Below, one piece after another: positions 8,831 through 18,618 of a stretch of 64,000 nucleotides of DNA. How positions within the stretch are numbered: position 1 is the first letter of the stretch; each line of letters starts with the position of its first letter. The notes below the pieces were generated by a model. The model did not search any database. It saw only the letters and a list, made by a program, of their open reading frames with translations, and was not told the DNA's origin. Made by a program: the position numbers and the translations under genes. Source of the stretch: Boswellia sacra (taxonomy: Eukaryota; Streptophyta; Magnoliopsida; Sapindales; Burseraceae); the NCBI GenBank assembly GCA_013180625.2, contig SNVD02008142.1, positions 1 to 64,000 on the forward strand, in the 5' to 3' direction.

Positions 8831-9036
8831 CTTATTTTTTCAAATTTTGGGGCGATAAATCTGCATCGAGCAACCCCCACCGAAATTATGTCCCCATGTG
8901 TCAAATTTGAGAGTTTACGTGTGTATATATCCATTCTGCATATTTTCAAATGTCATTTTATAACCTGTCTTGCACTTGAATCGCATAATACCTAACGTGC
9001 ATCATTGTCTTACACAAGTTTAGAGCACTTTTAGAA

Positions 9037-9687
9037 ATGGAGAAAACACCAATTCGGCGATTCCAAAATATATGCGTATTTTGTGGATCGCAATTTGGTA
9101 AAGATGGAGAGTTTACAACAGCAGCTCTTGATCTTGGTAGGACATTAGCTGCGAGGGGTATTCATTTGATTTATGGAGGGGGTAGTCTTGGGTTAATGGG
9201 GTGTGTGTCGAACAGCTGCATCCCTAGGAGGAGCAAAGTTCTCGGCATTATCCCTAAACCATTAGCTGTACGAGATATCGTAGGAAACACAATCGGTGAA
9301 GAGTTACAGGTCTCTAGTATGCATGAGCGTATTGCACATATGGTTGTTAAGTCTGATGCATTTATAGCTTTGCCCGGTGGTTATGGTACATTAGAGGAGA
9401 TATTTCAAATCACCTCTTGGGCACAGCTAAACATCCATCGGAAACCCATTGGTTTGTTAAATGTCAATAATTTTTTTGATGGTTTGTTGTCTTTTCTTGA
9501 TCAAGCAGTAGAAAAAAACTTCATCTCACAGTCGGTGAGGCAAATCCTGGTTACAACTTCAACTGCAGGGGAGTTAATTGACAAATTACAAGCATTCGTC
9601 TATTCGCCTGATCCAACAATATCTCAGATAGATTGGTTTGGGGAAGGCAATAAGAGGCGTAAACTGGATTTAACGCTCCATCTGTAA
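9037..9687 (+). CDS. LOG-type cytokinin riboside 5'-monophosphate phosphoribohydrolase, element A2 copy (full length)
   Basis: An intact intronless frame of 216 residues, the usual length of plant LOG proteins. The order of motifs is ICVFCGSQ (residues 12-19), LIYGGGSLGLMG, GIIPKPL, ELQVSSMHERIAHM with the catalytic Arg, ALPGGYGTLEEIFQ with the catalytic Glu, and WAQLNIHRKPIGLLNVNNFF. In most plant LOG enzymes the residue after that Arg is Lys; here it is Ile in both element copies, which may alter nucleotide binding. It has a basic C-terminal tail (GNKRRKLDLTLHL). Host LOG genes have several introns, so this copy probably came through an RNA intermediate. It lies 550 nt after ORFX and 2 kb before the A2 3' LTR. 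If made, the enzyme would raise active cytokinin in cells where the element is transcribed. Confidence 0.92.
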   Translation: MEKTPIRRFQNICVFCGSQFGKDGEFTTAALDLGRTLAARGIHLIYGGGSLGLMGCVSNSCIPRRSKVLGIIPKPLAVRDIVGNTIGEELQVSSMHERIAHMVVKSDAFIALPGGYGTLEEIFQITSWAQLNIHRKPIGLLNVNNFFDGLLSFLDQAVEKNFISQSVRQILVTTSTAGELIDKLQAFVYSPDPTISQIDWFGEGNKRRKLDLTLHL

Positions 9688-9825
9688 TCTCTATCTGCTG
9701 GTTTGCTTCATTTTCGTTTACTTTCTCTTTATTGTGTTTATTTGAGTTTTTTTTATGTCATTTCTTTTGAGTCTTTTTCAGGTTGTTTCTTTCACCGCAG
9801 GTAATATTTTCTAATCTTTGCTTTT

Positions 9826-9869
9826 AGAGTGGTGGCTTAAAAAGTTTAAGTTCTCTTGAAACGCATTCT
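9826..9869 (+). repeat. Hairpin module 3 (element A2 3' region)
   Basis: A 44-nt unit from AGAGTGGTGGCTTAA to TCTTGAAACGCATTCT, with terminal pairing that includes a G-T pair. It is the counterpart of module 1 in element C and is likewise followed by GGATCT. Confidence 0.5.
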
Positions 9870-9885
9870 GGATCTCTTCAATCCA

Positions 9886-9933
9886 TAATGGCTGAATAAG
9901 GAGGCTAACTTCTAAACTTTTTAGATCCATTCT
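9886..9933 (+). repeat. Hairpin module 4 (element A2 3' region)
   Basis: From ATAATGGCTGAATAAGGAGG to AGATCCATTCT. It corresponds to module 2 of element C in order and spacing, but its terminal pairing is weaker. Confidence 0.4.
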
Positions 9934-10070
9934 AACTAACTTGTTTTTGTTTGCTGACTTGTTGAACTTTGTTATTTTATGAGTGAGTTTAGTTTTGCGT
10001 AATTTAGAGTTGTTATGTGTTTTTATCTTTATCAGTTTCGATTAAAAAAAAACAATTGTGGAAAAACCTG

Positions 10071-10115
10071 AGAATGGCAGAATATGGGGTTTTCTTAACT
10101 CTTGAAACGCATTCT
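10071..10115 (+). repeat. Hairpin module 5 (element A2 3' region)
   Basis: A 45-nt unit from AGAATGGCAGAATATGGGG to CTCTTGAAACGCATTCT. The ends AGAATGGC and GCATTCT pair with one bulged G, as in modules 1 and 2. Confidence 0.5.
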
Positions 10116-11654
10116 CTCTAATAAATCTGTAGTTTGTTTATTTCATGTTGTTTGAAGTGTCTTGTTTCTTGTTTTGTTCTTTCATAATAAAGGTATATAG
10201 GCTGGAAACCTTAAGTCTGCGGGCTACTGGTCCTAAGGATTGTTGAAATATACAATCTTGACTCAGGTGTAACAACGCCACGTACCTCTTTTCTTGCATT
10301 TTGTGGGTCGATGATAAGATAATGATTGAATTAAGAATAACTCTTGGAAAATGATAAATGATGCATGGATCTGTGTGCTTGAAATGTTTATTGGTTTTCG
10401 CTTTGCTTTTGATTCCTTGCGCAACATTGAGCACTGAGCTATTATCACTGAGTTATTTGTTCACTTAGAGAAAGTTTATGTAATTTAAATGTTTCTTCAG
10501 ATTTCAATGAATTCTAGAACTTGTTTGATGGTCACTCGAGGCGAAATCCTAGGCTGTGCAACATTGGGGAAATGATTTAGGCCATCTTTGGACCGTTTGA
10601 GCCTTAATAGCCAACCTTGACTGAAATTGATCCCTAGTTACCCCTTTGAGCCTCTTGTAAGCCTTTTTCTTTGTTAACTCACTAAAAGATTTCCTAACCT
10701 CAAATGAATTTGTTCCAAACAGTTTATCCCTTACCTACAAGCATGTAGATCATTCGCAATTAAATTTTGAGCTATGTTCTGGTTTTGGGAAGTTAGAGGA
10801 GGTTGGGATGTGTCATGAGCAATGCAAGTGAGTTCTATTATGTTTGAAAAAAAAAAGAAAAAAAGAAAAAAAAACCATTCTGTACTTATCGTCCACGTAC
10901 TTACACATTGAGGATAATGTGTTGTTTAAGTGTGGGGGAGGGAAAGTGTAAAAAAAAAAAGGAAAAAAAAGAACAAAAGAAGAAGAATAAGAGATCTATA
11001 CCCTTAAATGTTCTTAAAAAGAATGAAACAACAAAGTGTGAGGGTATAGTTTTCTTTTGTTTTCTGCAAAAAAAAAAAAAAAGATTGAGTGTTCTAAATA
11101 AGTTTGGGGGAGTAACCTGGTGAATTGAAATGAAGTTGTGTTATAGGTTTTAGCTCTACATAGTCTTGAATGATTTATGTGTTTGTGGGTGATTTGAGCC
11201 AAATTATTATCCTTTATCATACCTTCACCCAAGCCAAACGTTACAAGCTTAATAAAGTCCTACTTGATCCTTGGTGTTGTGCATGTCTACATTAGTGGAG
11301 AGTGACTTGAAAAGCAGGCCTATGGAGTTCATTTATACACACATCTTCAATATTAAATATGATTCATTTTTATGCATAAACTCATCCGGGTTACAAGTGA
11401 TTAGGTGAGAATGGCTCTACACACACACACTTGAGGAATTGAAGTGAAGCGAAACTAATCCTTGAGATGAAATTCTTGATCAAGTGCATTATTTTGAAGT
11501 TTTCCTTGGGTTATAATTAAGTACAATCTTTGAGGCCTATTTGCAAGTTAAAACATGTGTGTTTTAATTTTTCTTTGATTCTGTTTAGATTTAGTTTTGT
11601 TTTCATATCGTTGTAGTTGCTCGAGGACTAGCAAAGTCTAAGTGTGGGGGAATT

Positions 11655-13078
11655 TGATAAGTGTCTATTTATATATCATTTTCATATCAATTCGTCCATG
11701 TTTCTTTGCTATATTCCTTGGTATTTTTATGTTTTTGTGTGGTTTTGATGTTTGTAGGAGTTTTGGAGCAACTTGCACAAAAATGGAGTAAAACCCTTCA
11801 TTTTCACCTCTGCTAGTCAACCATCTTCTCGGATTTAATTGTATTGATATACAATGAACCCGATGACATATCATATACAGTTGAAAAGCTCTCGAAGTCT
11901 ACTTTTTGGAGAAATTTACGGTTTATGAATCCATTCAGTGTACCGTAAGTTGTAATCAAAACAGTGTGAGAAGTGTAGAAATGTAATTCCACACATCACT
12001 GTAGCATGTATAATACGGGACACTGTAGCACGTTACTGTAGCAGAGTATTTAAACACATTTTAGGGTTTTATTTTCATAACTTGAAGAGGGGAAAACGTG
12101 GGAGGAGGCTGCATTTTTGGATTTCTCTCATCCTTTGGAGTTCTTTAAGGAGAAAGAAGATTTTGAAAGAGGAGGAACTACAATTCCAAGAAGATTCATC
12201 TACAAAGAAGATTTTCAAAGAATTTGCTAAGTTCTTTCTTTCCTTTTCAATTCTGGAATTTCTCTGTATTGTATTTGTTATTCTGATTGAATATGTGTAA
12301 CTAAATCTGAATTGGTTGAGGGTGATTTCAAAGCCCTTGATATGGATTTTGTGAGTTGATTGTGTAAGAAATTGTTATCCAATTCTCTAATTGAAGTTGC
12401 TTGTATTTTCCCATATCTAATGCTTATGATTGCTTACTGATTCTATTTGGAATGGCCAACTGAATATAATCTGTTGTTGTCTATTGCTAGATTAGAAATC
12501 TTGATCCGTAATTGTCATGAATTTCCAATCATTAGTAGCAAAATTGTGATCAGAGATTGCAATTGGAAAATACAACCTAGGTTAAATAATCCGAACTTGT
12601 GTGATTATTGCTTAGATCAACCTATCTTTCTCATCGTAATGCTTCCATTGAATTAAACTTAGAGAGCTTGTTCTAGGTTGTTTAATGGATAGAGATTAAA
12701 TAAAGAGCTTGTTTTATTTAACAACAAAGTAAGGAAAGATTGGGATAACAGAGCTTGTTGTTATCTACGGTTGATAACTTCAATGCTGTAATTGGATTAC
12801 AATTCTATGTTAATTCACAAATTCATATCTTGTGGCAGAGAATGAACTCTTAACCAAGTGTCTCTCATTGATTTTTCACTCCATTTAACTTTGCTTTGTG
12901 TTATTCTTCATTTGCTTTCGTATTAAGTTTAGTTAATCAATCAACAAAACCCCCCCTGTTTAGTTTATTATTGCTGGAAAATAACAAATTCAATTAGAAT
13001 CAATCCTCGTGGGAACGATATCTACTTATCACTTTATTACTTGTGCGACTAGTATACTTGCTAGTTTCGAACGCATCA
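11655..13078 (+). repeat. Element A2 3' LTR (A-type)
   Basis: It starts TGATAAGTGTC after a polypurine tract and ends ACGCATCA, 1,424 bp. It is closely similar over its whole length to 46490-47905, including the shared CACTGTAGCA repeats, the GAACAATTTCTTAC-type internal sequence, the block TAGATTAGAAATCTTGATCC and the end TCCTCGTGGGAACGATATCT. That second copy is followed by a primer binding site, which confirms both borders. Confidence 0.9.
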
Positions 13079-13665
13079 CTAACATATTTTAATATTTTTG
13101 AATCAAAAAAGCAATAATAAGAAAATATTCAAAATTCATCCACAATACAATAAAAAGTCCACTAAATATCAAGTTCCATACAAACTTAAAATGCAATTTA
13201 GCTTCAGAAAAAAAAAATCCATTGCATCTCTATTGCATCTTTTTAACTCTTAAGTAACCTACAAAAAAAATATGTAAAAAAAATTAAGGGTAATTCAAGA
13301 TCATATCAAAATTAATAATAATATAATATTAATATTAAAAAATATAACCTTGAATTTAAATATATAATAAACATATAATGAATTTTAAAATTAATTTGTA
13401 TTTATAATTGTGTCACCTTGAAAATAATCGTGTCAATTTGTGTTACTTGTGTTGTCATGTTTTATTAGTGCTAATCGTGTCATAAATGTGTTCACGTCAT
13501 AAACGGGTTTATATCATAAATGGGTGCAATCCCTCAACCCAAACACGACCTAATTATTAAACAGGTTAAAAATTTCGACCCGAACACGATTAAGACAAAC
13601 CTAAATTCGCTTATTTTCATGTCGTGTCGGGTTCGCAGGTCGTGTCGAAAATTCCCACCCTTACT
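13079..13665 (+). other. AT-rich DNA ending in a hAT-type terminus
   Basis: There are no genes. From about 13410 the sequence carries many TCGTGT/CACGA words and ends AAAATTCCCACCCTTA at 13665. In reverse complement this is TAAGGGTGGGAATTTTCGAC, the common terminus of a non-autonomous hAT-like family in plants. No matching left end was found, so it is a fragment. Confidence 0.45.
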
Positions 13666-14990
13666 TGAAGGGATGAGGGCCCTCGAGAAAAATAAAACAT
13701 GGGAAGTAATGCACATGCCGAGTGAGAAGAAAATAGTTGGGTGCAAATGGGTGTTCAAAACCAAATAAAAATCTTATTTCACTTGATTGGTACAAGGCAT
13801 CATTGGTGGCCAAAGGTTTCATCCAAACATATGGCATTGACTATATTTAAAACTTTGCACCTGTGGCCAAAGTAAACATAGTGAGAGTGCTAATGTTTAT
13901 TGCTATTAATCTGGACTGGTCTTTCCAACAACCGGATGTGAAGAACATGTTTCTTAATGGAGCTTGGTGGAAGAAGTTTACATAGATCCACCACGAGACT
14001 TTGATGGGAAATCTGGATCAAGTCTCCAAACTGAAAAAATCCTTATATGGGTTGAAACAGTTACCAAGAGCTTGGTCCGAAAAGTTAACTAAATCTATAA
14101 AAAAATCAAGGATATATACAGGAGAAGACTGATCATACTGTGTTCACAAGGTATTTAATCAGTAGGAGGATAGTCATTCTTTTTGTGCATATGGATGATA
14201 CTATCCTTACTAGAGATGACACAACAGAAATGAAGATATTAAATGGGTGTCTTGCGTCTGAATTTGAAATTATAAACTTAAGGCCACTAAGATCTTTTCT
14301 TGGAATAGAGGTAGCTCGATCAAAGAAAGGAATTTTAGCGTCACAAAGGAAATATGTCCTTGATTTACTCAATGAAACAAGCAATGAGGGGTTTTTCACT
14401 AGCAGAGACTCCTATTGACCCAAATCATAAGTTAGGGGATAGTGAAGGTGATCCAGTTAATACATCTAGGTACCAAAAGCTTGTTGAAAAGCTAATTTAT
14501 CTATCACATACATGACCAGATATTGTATTTGCAATGAGCCTTGTAAGCCAGTTCATGCATCCTCCTCGCGGAGAACATCTTGAAACCGTAATATCGGATT
14601 CTAAGATACTTGAAGAGCTCACTAGGGAAAGTCCTATTATTCAAGAAGAATAAACAATTACACTAAGGCTCATACAAATGCAAATTGGGCAAGCTCTATT
14701 ATAGACGGAAAGTCAACTTCAAGGTATCGTACCTTTATATGGGGAAATCTGGTAAGTTGGAGAAGCAAGAAACAAAGTGTAGTTGCTCGGAGTAGAGCAA
14801 AAATAGAATATAGATCAATGGTGCATGGAGTTTGTGAGATGTTGTAGCTGAAGTGAGTCCTTGAAGAACTAGAAGGAATTGTGACCATGCTTATGAAGTT
14901 GTATTGTGACAATAAGGTAGCCATTATTGCTCTTAACTTACAATATCAATTAGCGACACTTGTGTAATGGTAACCTTATGTTAAAATTTT
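13666..14990 (+). pseudogene. Ty1/copia pol remnant (RT and RNase H)
   Basis: Read across many stops and frameshifts, the plus strand gives the copia RT landmarks EGMRALEKNKTWEVM, KIVGCKWVFK, ASLVAKGFIQTYGIDY, FAPVAKVN, the SLYGLKQ motif and an FVHMDDT-type active site at about 14181. RNase H remnants then follow (GNLVSWRSKKQSVVARS, YRSMVHGVCEM). No LTR could be tied to it with confidence. It is an old, dead insertion. Confidence 0.8.
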
Positions 14991-16036
14991 GCATGTTACT
15001 GAGTGACAGTTGTGTAGTTGTGATAGGTTGTTAGTGATTTACACAATTCCAATGTTGTTCTTTCGTTTTTTTTTCATATATATTAAAAACTTCGGTTTGT
15101 TTATGTATGCCCTCAATGGTAATGAACAAAAGTAGGAATATGTGGATCAATGGTAAATAGTTTGACCGTGGTGCTAGTTCTATAAACAAATACCATCATA
15201 CGAGAACTTACCACATGTACAAATAGGGGTAATTACATTTACACTAACCAAGTAGTGGTGTAACCATAATACAAAATATACTAACCACATGTACAATAGC
15301 ATCAAAATCGTGTCATGACATGTACGTATGTTGCATGCGCATCTGTGGAATTTGTAGCCTTTATCTCTATTGGGTAAGGCTGTACTATAGTACCACGTGG
15401 TTTTGAATGATGTCCCTCTACAGAAATAGCCTCAAATGTAGTCCACTCTACCTTTACCATAATAGGCCCAACGGGTATACTCTCGCTATGACCTGATTGT
15501 ATTGCATCATTCTACAGTTGTATCCTGGTAGTCTAACAATGGATAGCCATCCTACATCTAATGGCAATTATATTAGCATGAATAATATCCCAAACTCCAC
15601 ATCAATAGATTTAGCATAACACCTGGTTTTTTAGTTTTTATATTCACGCAAACTCCCTTACCCATTGTATAATCATATTCTAGGGGATGGAATTCGTGTT
15701 TACGTGTCAACCTTTATAATTATTCGAATTAAGACATGAAATACGAAAATGACATAGTTATTAAACGTGTCACTCACGTATTATAATTATACTATATTTA
15801 ATTTACATAATTTATTTAATTATTTAATTTATTTATGTATAATTCATAATAGTCTATACATTTATTCAATTAAAATTATTCTTATAATGTAAATAATTGT
15901 TAATATAAAAATAATTAAAATCATCTTAATTTATTATTATACGGACTAATTTACTTTATTATATAAAATTTTTAGTTTTATAATATATATATTATAAGTA
16001 GATAATAATTCGTAGTATTAAATAGATTTGTAAGTC
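14991..16036. other. Intergenic AT-rich DNA
   Basis: I see no coding frame, terminal repeat or other clear structure here. The part from 15700 to 16030 is extremely AT-rich. The last five bases, AAGTC, are the left copy of the target duplication of the solo LTR that follows. Confidence 0.5.
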
Positions 16037-17058
16037 TGTTGGTTCTAGACGTGGTATGTGCATTGCACATGAGTGATTTGTCATCATGTGATAAAAACAT
16101 TAAATATGTATATTTTCTTAATATCATTTATTTTATATATATGTTTTGTATTAGGAGAATTTTAATTAAACTAGGATAAGTTTGGATTTGGAATCCTAGT
16201 TGAATAGGAATAAGTTTGGATATGGTATTCTAGTTTGATATAGTATCCTAATTGAATAGGAATAAGTTGGATTTGGAATCCTAGTTAAATAGAAAGTTTA
16301 TATTTGCATTAATTATCTCTTATTAGATTAGGACATAGTATCTTGTATCCTAATTAGAATAGGAGAATATTTATTTGTCCTAATTCCATTAAGAGTTTAA
16401 TTATATATCTTCCTATTTTATTTCTCCTAATCCTAATATGATTTTGATTAGAATTTTTACAGGATTTCTAGAAGATTTTGTCTAGGCATATCACTATATA
16501 TACAAAGTTATTTCTACATAATGGAGTATGCTAATTATGTGGTGTGTTGTGTGAGTTGATATTCAAGACATTCAAGGTATTCAAAGTAAATTGAGAGAGA
16601 GCAATCAAGAGCAAGTTTGAGTGCATTTTTATTTGTTTTTCATGTCTTGTGCAAAACTTTAGGTTTTGGTTAATTGTTATAGGTCGTGTGAGCTTAAGAA
16701 AGTTGAGTAATCACATGTGTCTATTCCAGTTACAGTTACGGGTGTTATGTTATTCTTAAAAGCGTGTTGTTAAGATAATCGTGACAGAAAGAGCAACGTC
16801 AAAAGAGTATGTGAAGGACTATGGTTGTGATCGGGGTTGATCAAATTTATATAGATTAGGTTAGTGAGTGAGAGTGTGTCTACCACTGTAAAGAGTCCTA
16901 AGTCGAGTGTAAACACATACAACATAGTAGATTGCAACTCTTGTTGCCTGTGGATGTAAAGGTTGGTTATAACCGAACCACGTAAAATTCCTGTTCCGAT
17001 TTACATTACAGTTTTTTGTTATATTATTCATAACTTCCATACGCTGCAAAACCCAACA
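16037..17058 (+). mobile_element. Solo LTR of a Ty1/copia-type element
   Basis: The 1,022-bp unit begins TGTTGG and ends CCCAACA, the inverted ends usual in copia LTRs. It is flanked by AAGTC on the left and AAGTG on the right, a 4/5 target duplication. It holds a TATA-like CACTATATATAC near 16490 and the copia-like 3' stretch GGTTGGTTATAACCGAACCA near 16961. Imperfect direct repeats (TTTGGATTTGGAATCCTAGTT) occupy 16170-16300. No internal element sequence adjoins it. Confidence 0.7.
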
Positions 17059-18618
17059 AAGTGAAACATTGATAAAATATTGTTAATCATGTAAAAATGA
17101 TAACATATCATATTGAAAATTGTCACCTCTAAATAGGGGTGAAATTTAGGTCAGGACACGCGAACACGATAACAATATGATAAGAACACAATATATAGTT
17201 AATAAATAGGTAGAATTCGTGTCAAGGGTATTCAACACGCTGATCCGTTTAATAACACGAATAGTTAAACATATCTTATTAATATTTAATATATAAGCTC
17301 ATTTAATGTTATAAAATTTTACTAACTTAAATATATATATCATAAACTGAAAATTTTATATTATAAAGTAAACTTCCTTTGTGTGTTCTTTATTCTTGGC
17401 TGTGCAGAATTTTGCTTCATAGTGGAGTTTTGGATTTGTTTTTGGGGTTAGTTGTCTATTTATTCAAGTAACATAAAGCATGAAATTTGCTCATATGGGT
17501 AGCTTTGGTTTTTGATTAAAATTGATTAAAGCATGCTTTTTTGTTGAGTTTTGTAATTGTATTTGTGGTGAATTTGATTAAATTTATGTTTAAGTTTGGG
17601 TTTGATAATTGTGGTGGGATGGTTTATGTGTTACTTAATGAGGTTTAATTATAAGGGGTTTATCCTTTGTTTAATGATAATCTTGGGAAATAGAGAGAGT
17701 TGCTGTTATTGAAAATATTGGGATGTCTATTTAGAAGTACTTATTGGCATGATCTGTTTTTCATCCTAATTTAACAACTAAACAAATTTTGTTACTGAGG
17801 AACACTTGGTAGCATTATGATGCTAATTATTCCAATGAGAGCTTAGCAGGGTTGTGAATGTTTTCATTATTTGATTTACTTGATTTATCAATGTAGTCAG
17901 TTACACTTAGTTGTACCTGCTTAACAGATATTTTATGTTGTGTTTTTTTTTTTTGGGGGGGCTATATTGTACAGTTGCCGCTTTCGAGGAGGAAATGCTT
18001 CTTGTTGGTCTCTGCTGGTTCTTTATCTCGTTTTTTTCTTGACCATTTGTTTGAGGTAAATTATTGTCATTTTGGTTATTCTTAGTAATATTTTTCCACA
18101 TGTGGCTACAGGAAATTACACGAAATTGTAGTCTAAGAACTATTTAGCTTTATTCCTTTCTTTATTTTTTAGTTTTATTTATTGGTATATGTAGTCTTGA
18201 ATTTTGTAAATGTTGCCATAGTGACGGGCATTGATTGAAGTCGATTTTCCTCTAATGATGGTTTGCAAAGAAACTTTTGTCTCTGTTATTAGGCTTTAGA
18301 CAAGATATGGCCAACTTTTGGCGTAGGAGGCATTGCTAAATAAATTTTAAGTTGTCTATGATCATTGGAATATAGTTTTCTTGAAAGAGTTAATAGGTTG
18401 TGAATGAGACATTTTTCATGTTTAGCAAATAAAAAGTCATAAATTCAATTTTTTATGGTATGAATATTCATTTAAAATTGATCTTTTTAAATGATTACTA
18501 GTATTTTTTAATTTTTTTTAATGTTTAATTATATGAGTGTTTGAATATGTTTTATCAAGGTTTAAATTGGCCACTCCAGATTAAATTTCTGGCTACATCC
18601 TTGCTCCCCAATTCCGCA
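17059..18618. other. Intergenic DNA with a hAT-type left end
   Basis: TAGGGGTGAAATTTAGGTCA at about 17135, followed by GACACGCGAACACGAT, matches the terminus type seen at 13665 in opposite orientation. Its other end is not identifiable. The rest may include the decayed upstream part of the ING-type gene, but nothing can be assigned. Confidence 0.4.

Larger units (their letters stand above)
9688..11654 (+). other. Element A2 3' untranslated region and polypurine tract
   Basis: Non-coding. It contains three hairpin modules (9826-9869, 9886-9933, 10071-10115), a poly-A/purine stretch at 10843-10874, and the CACATTGAGGATAATGTGTT inverted motif near 10904 followed by AAGTGTGGGGGAGGG. A second purine tract, AAGTGTGGGGGAATT, abuts the LTR at 11655 and is the likely plus-strand primer. 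The short frames here are chance. Confidence 0.7.

Noticed and set aside
9037..9687. LOG copy 2 as an ordinary host gene next to a transposon
   Set aside because: It lies between pol/ORFX and the 3' LTR of one element, has no introns, and the same arrangement recurs in a second element.
13079..17300. One large hAT element bounded by the ends at 13665 and 17135
   Set aside because: The two ends point away from each other, so they cannot be the two termini of a single element.
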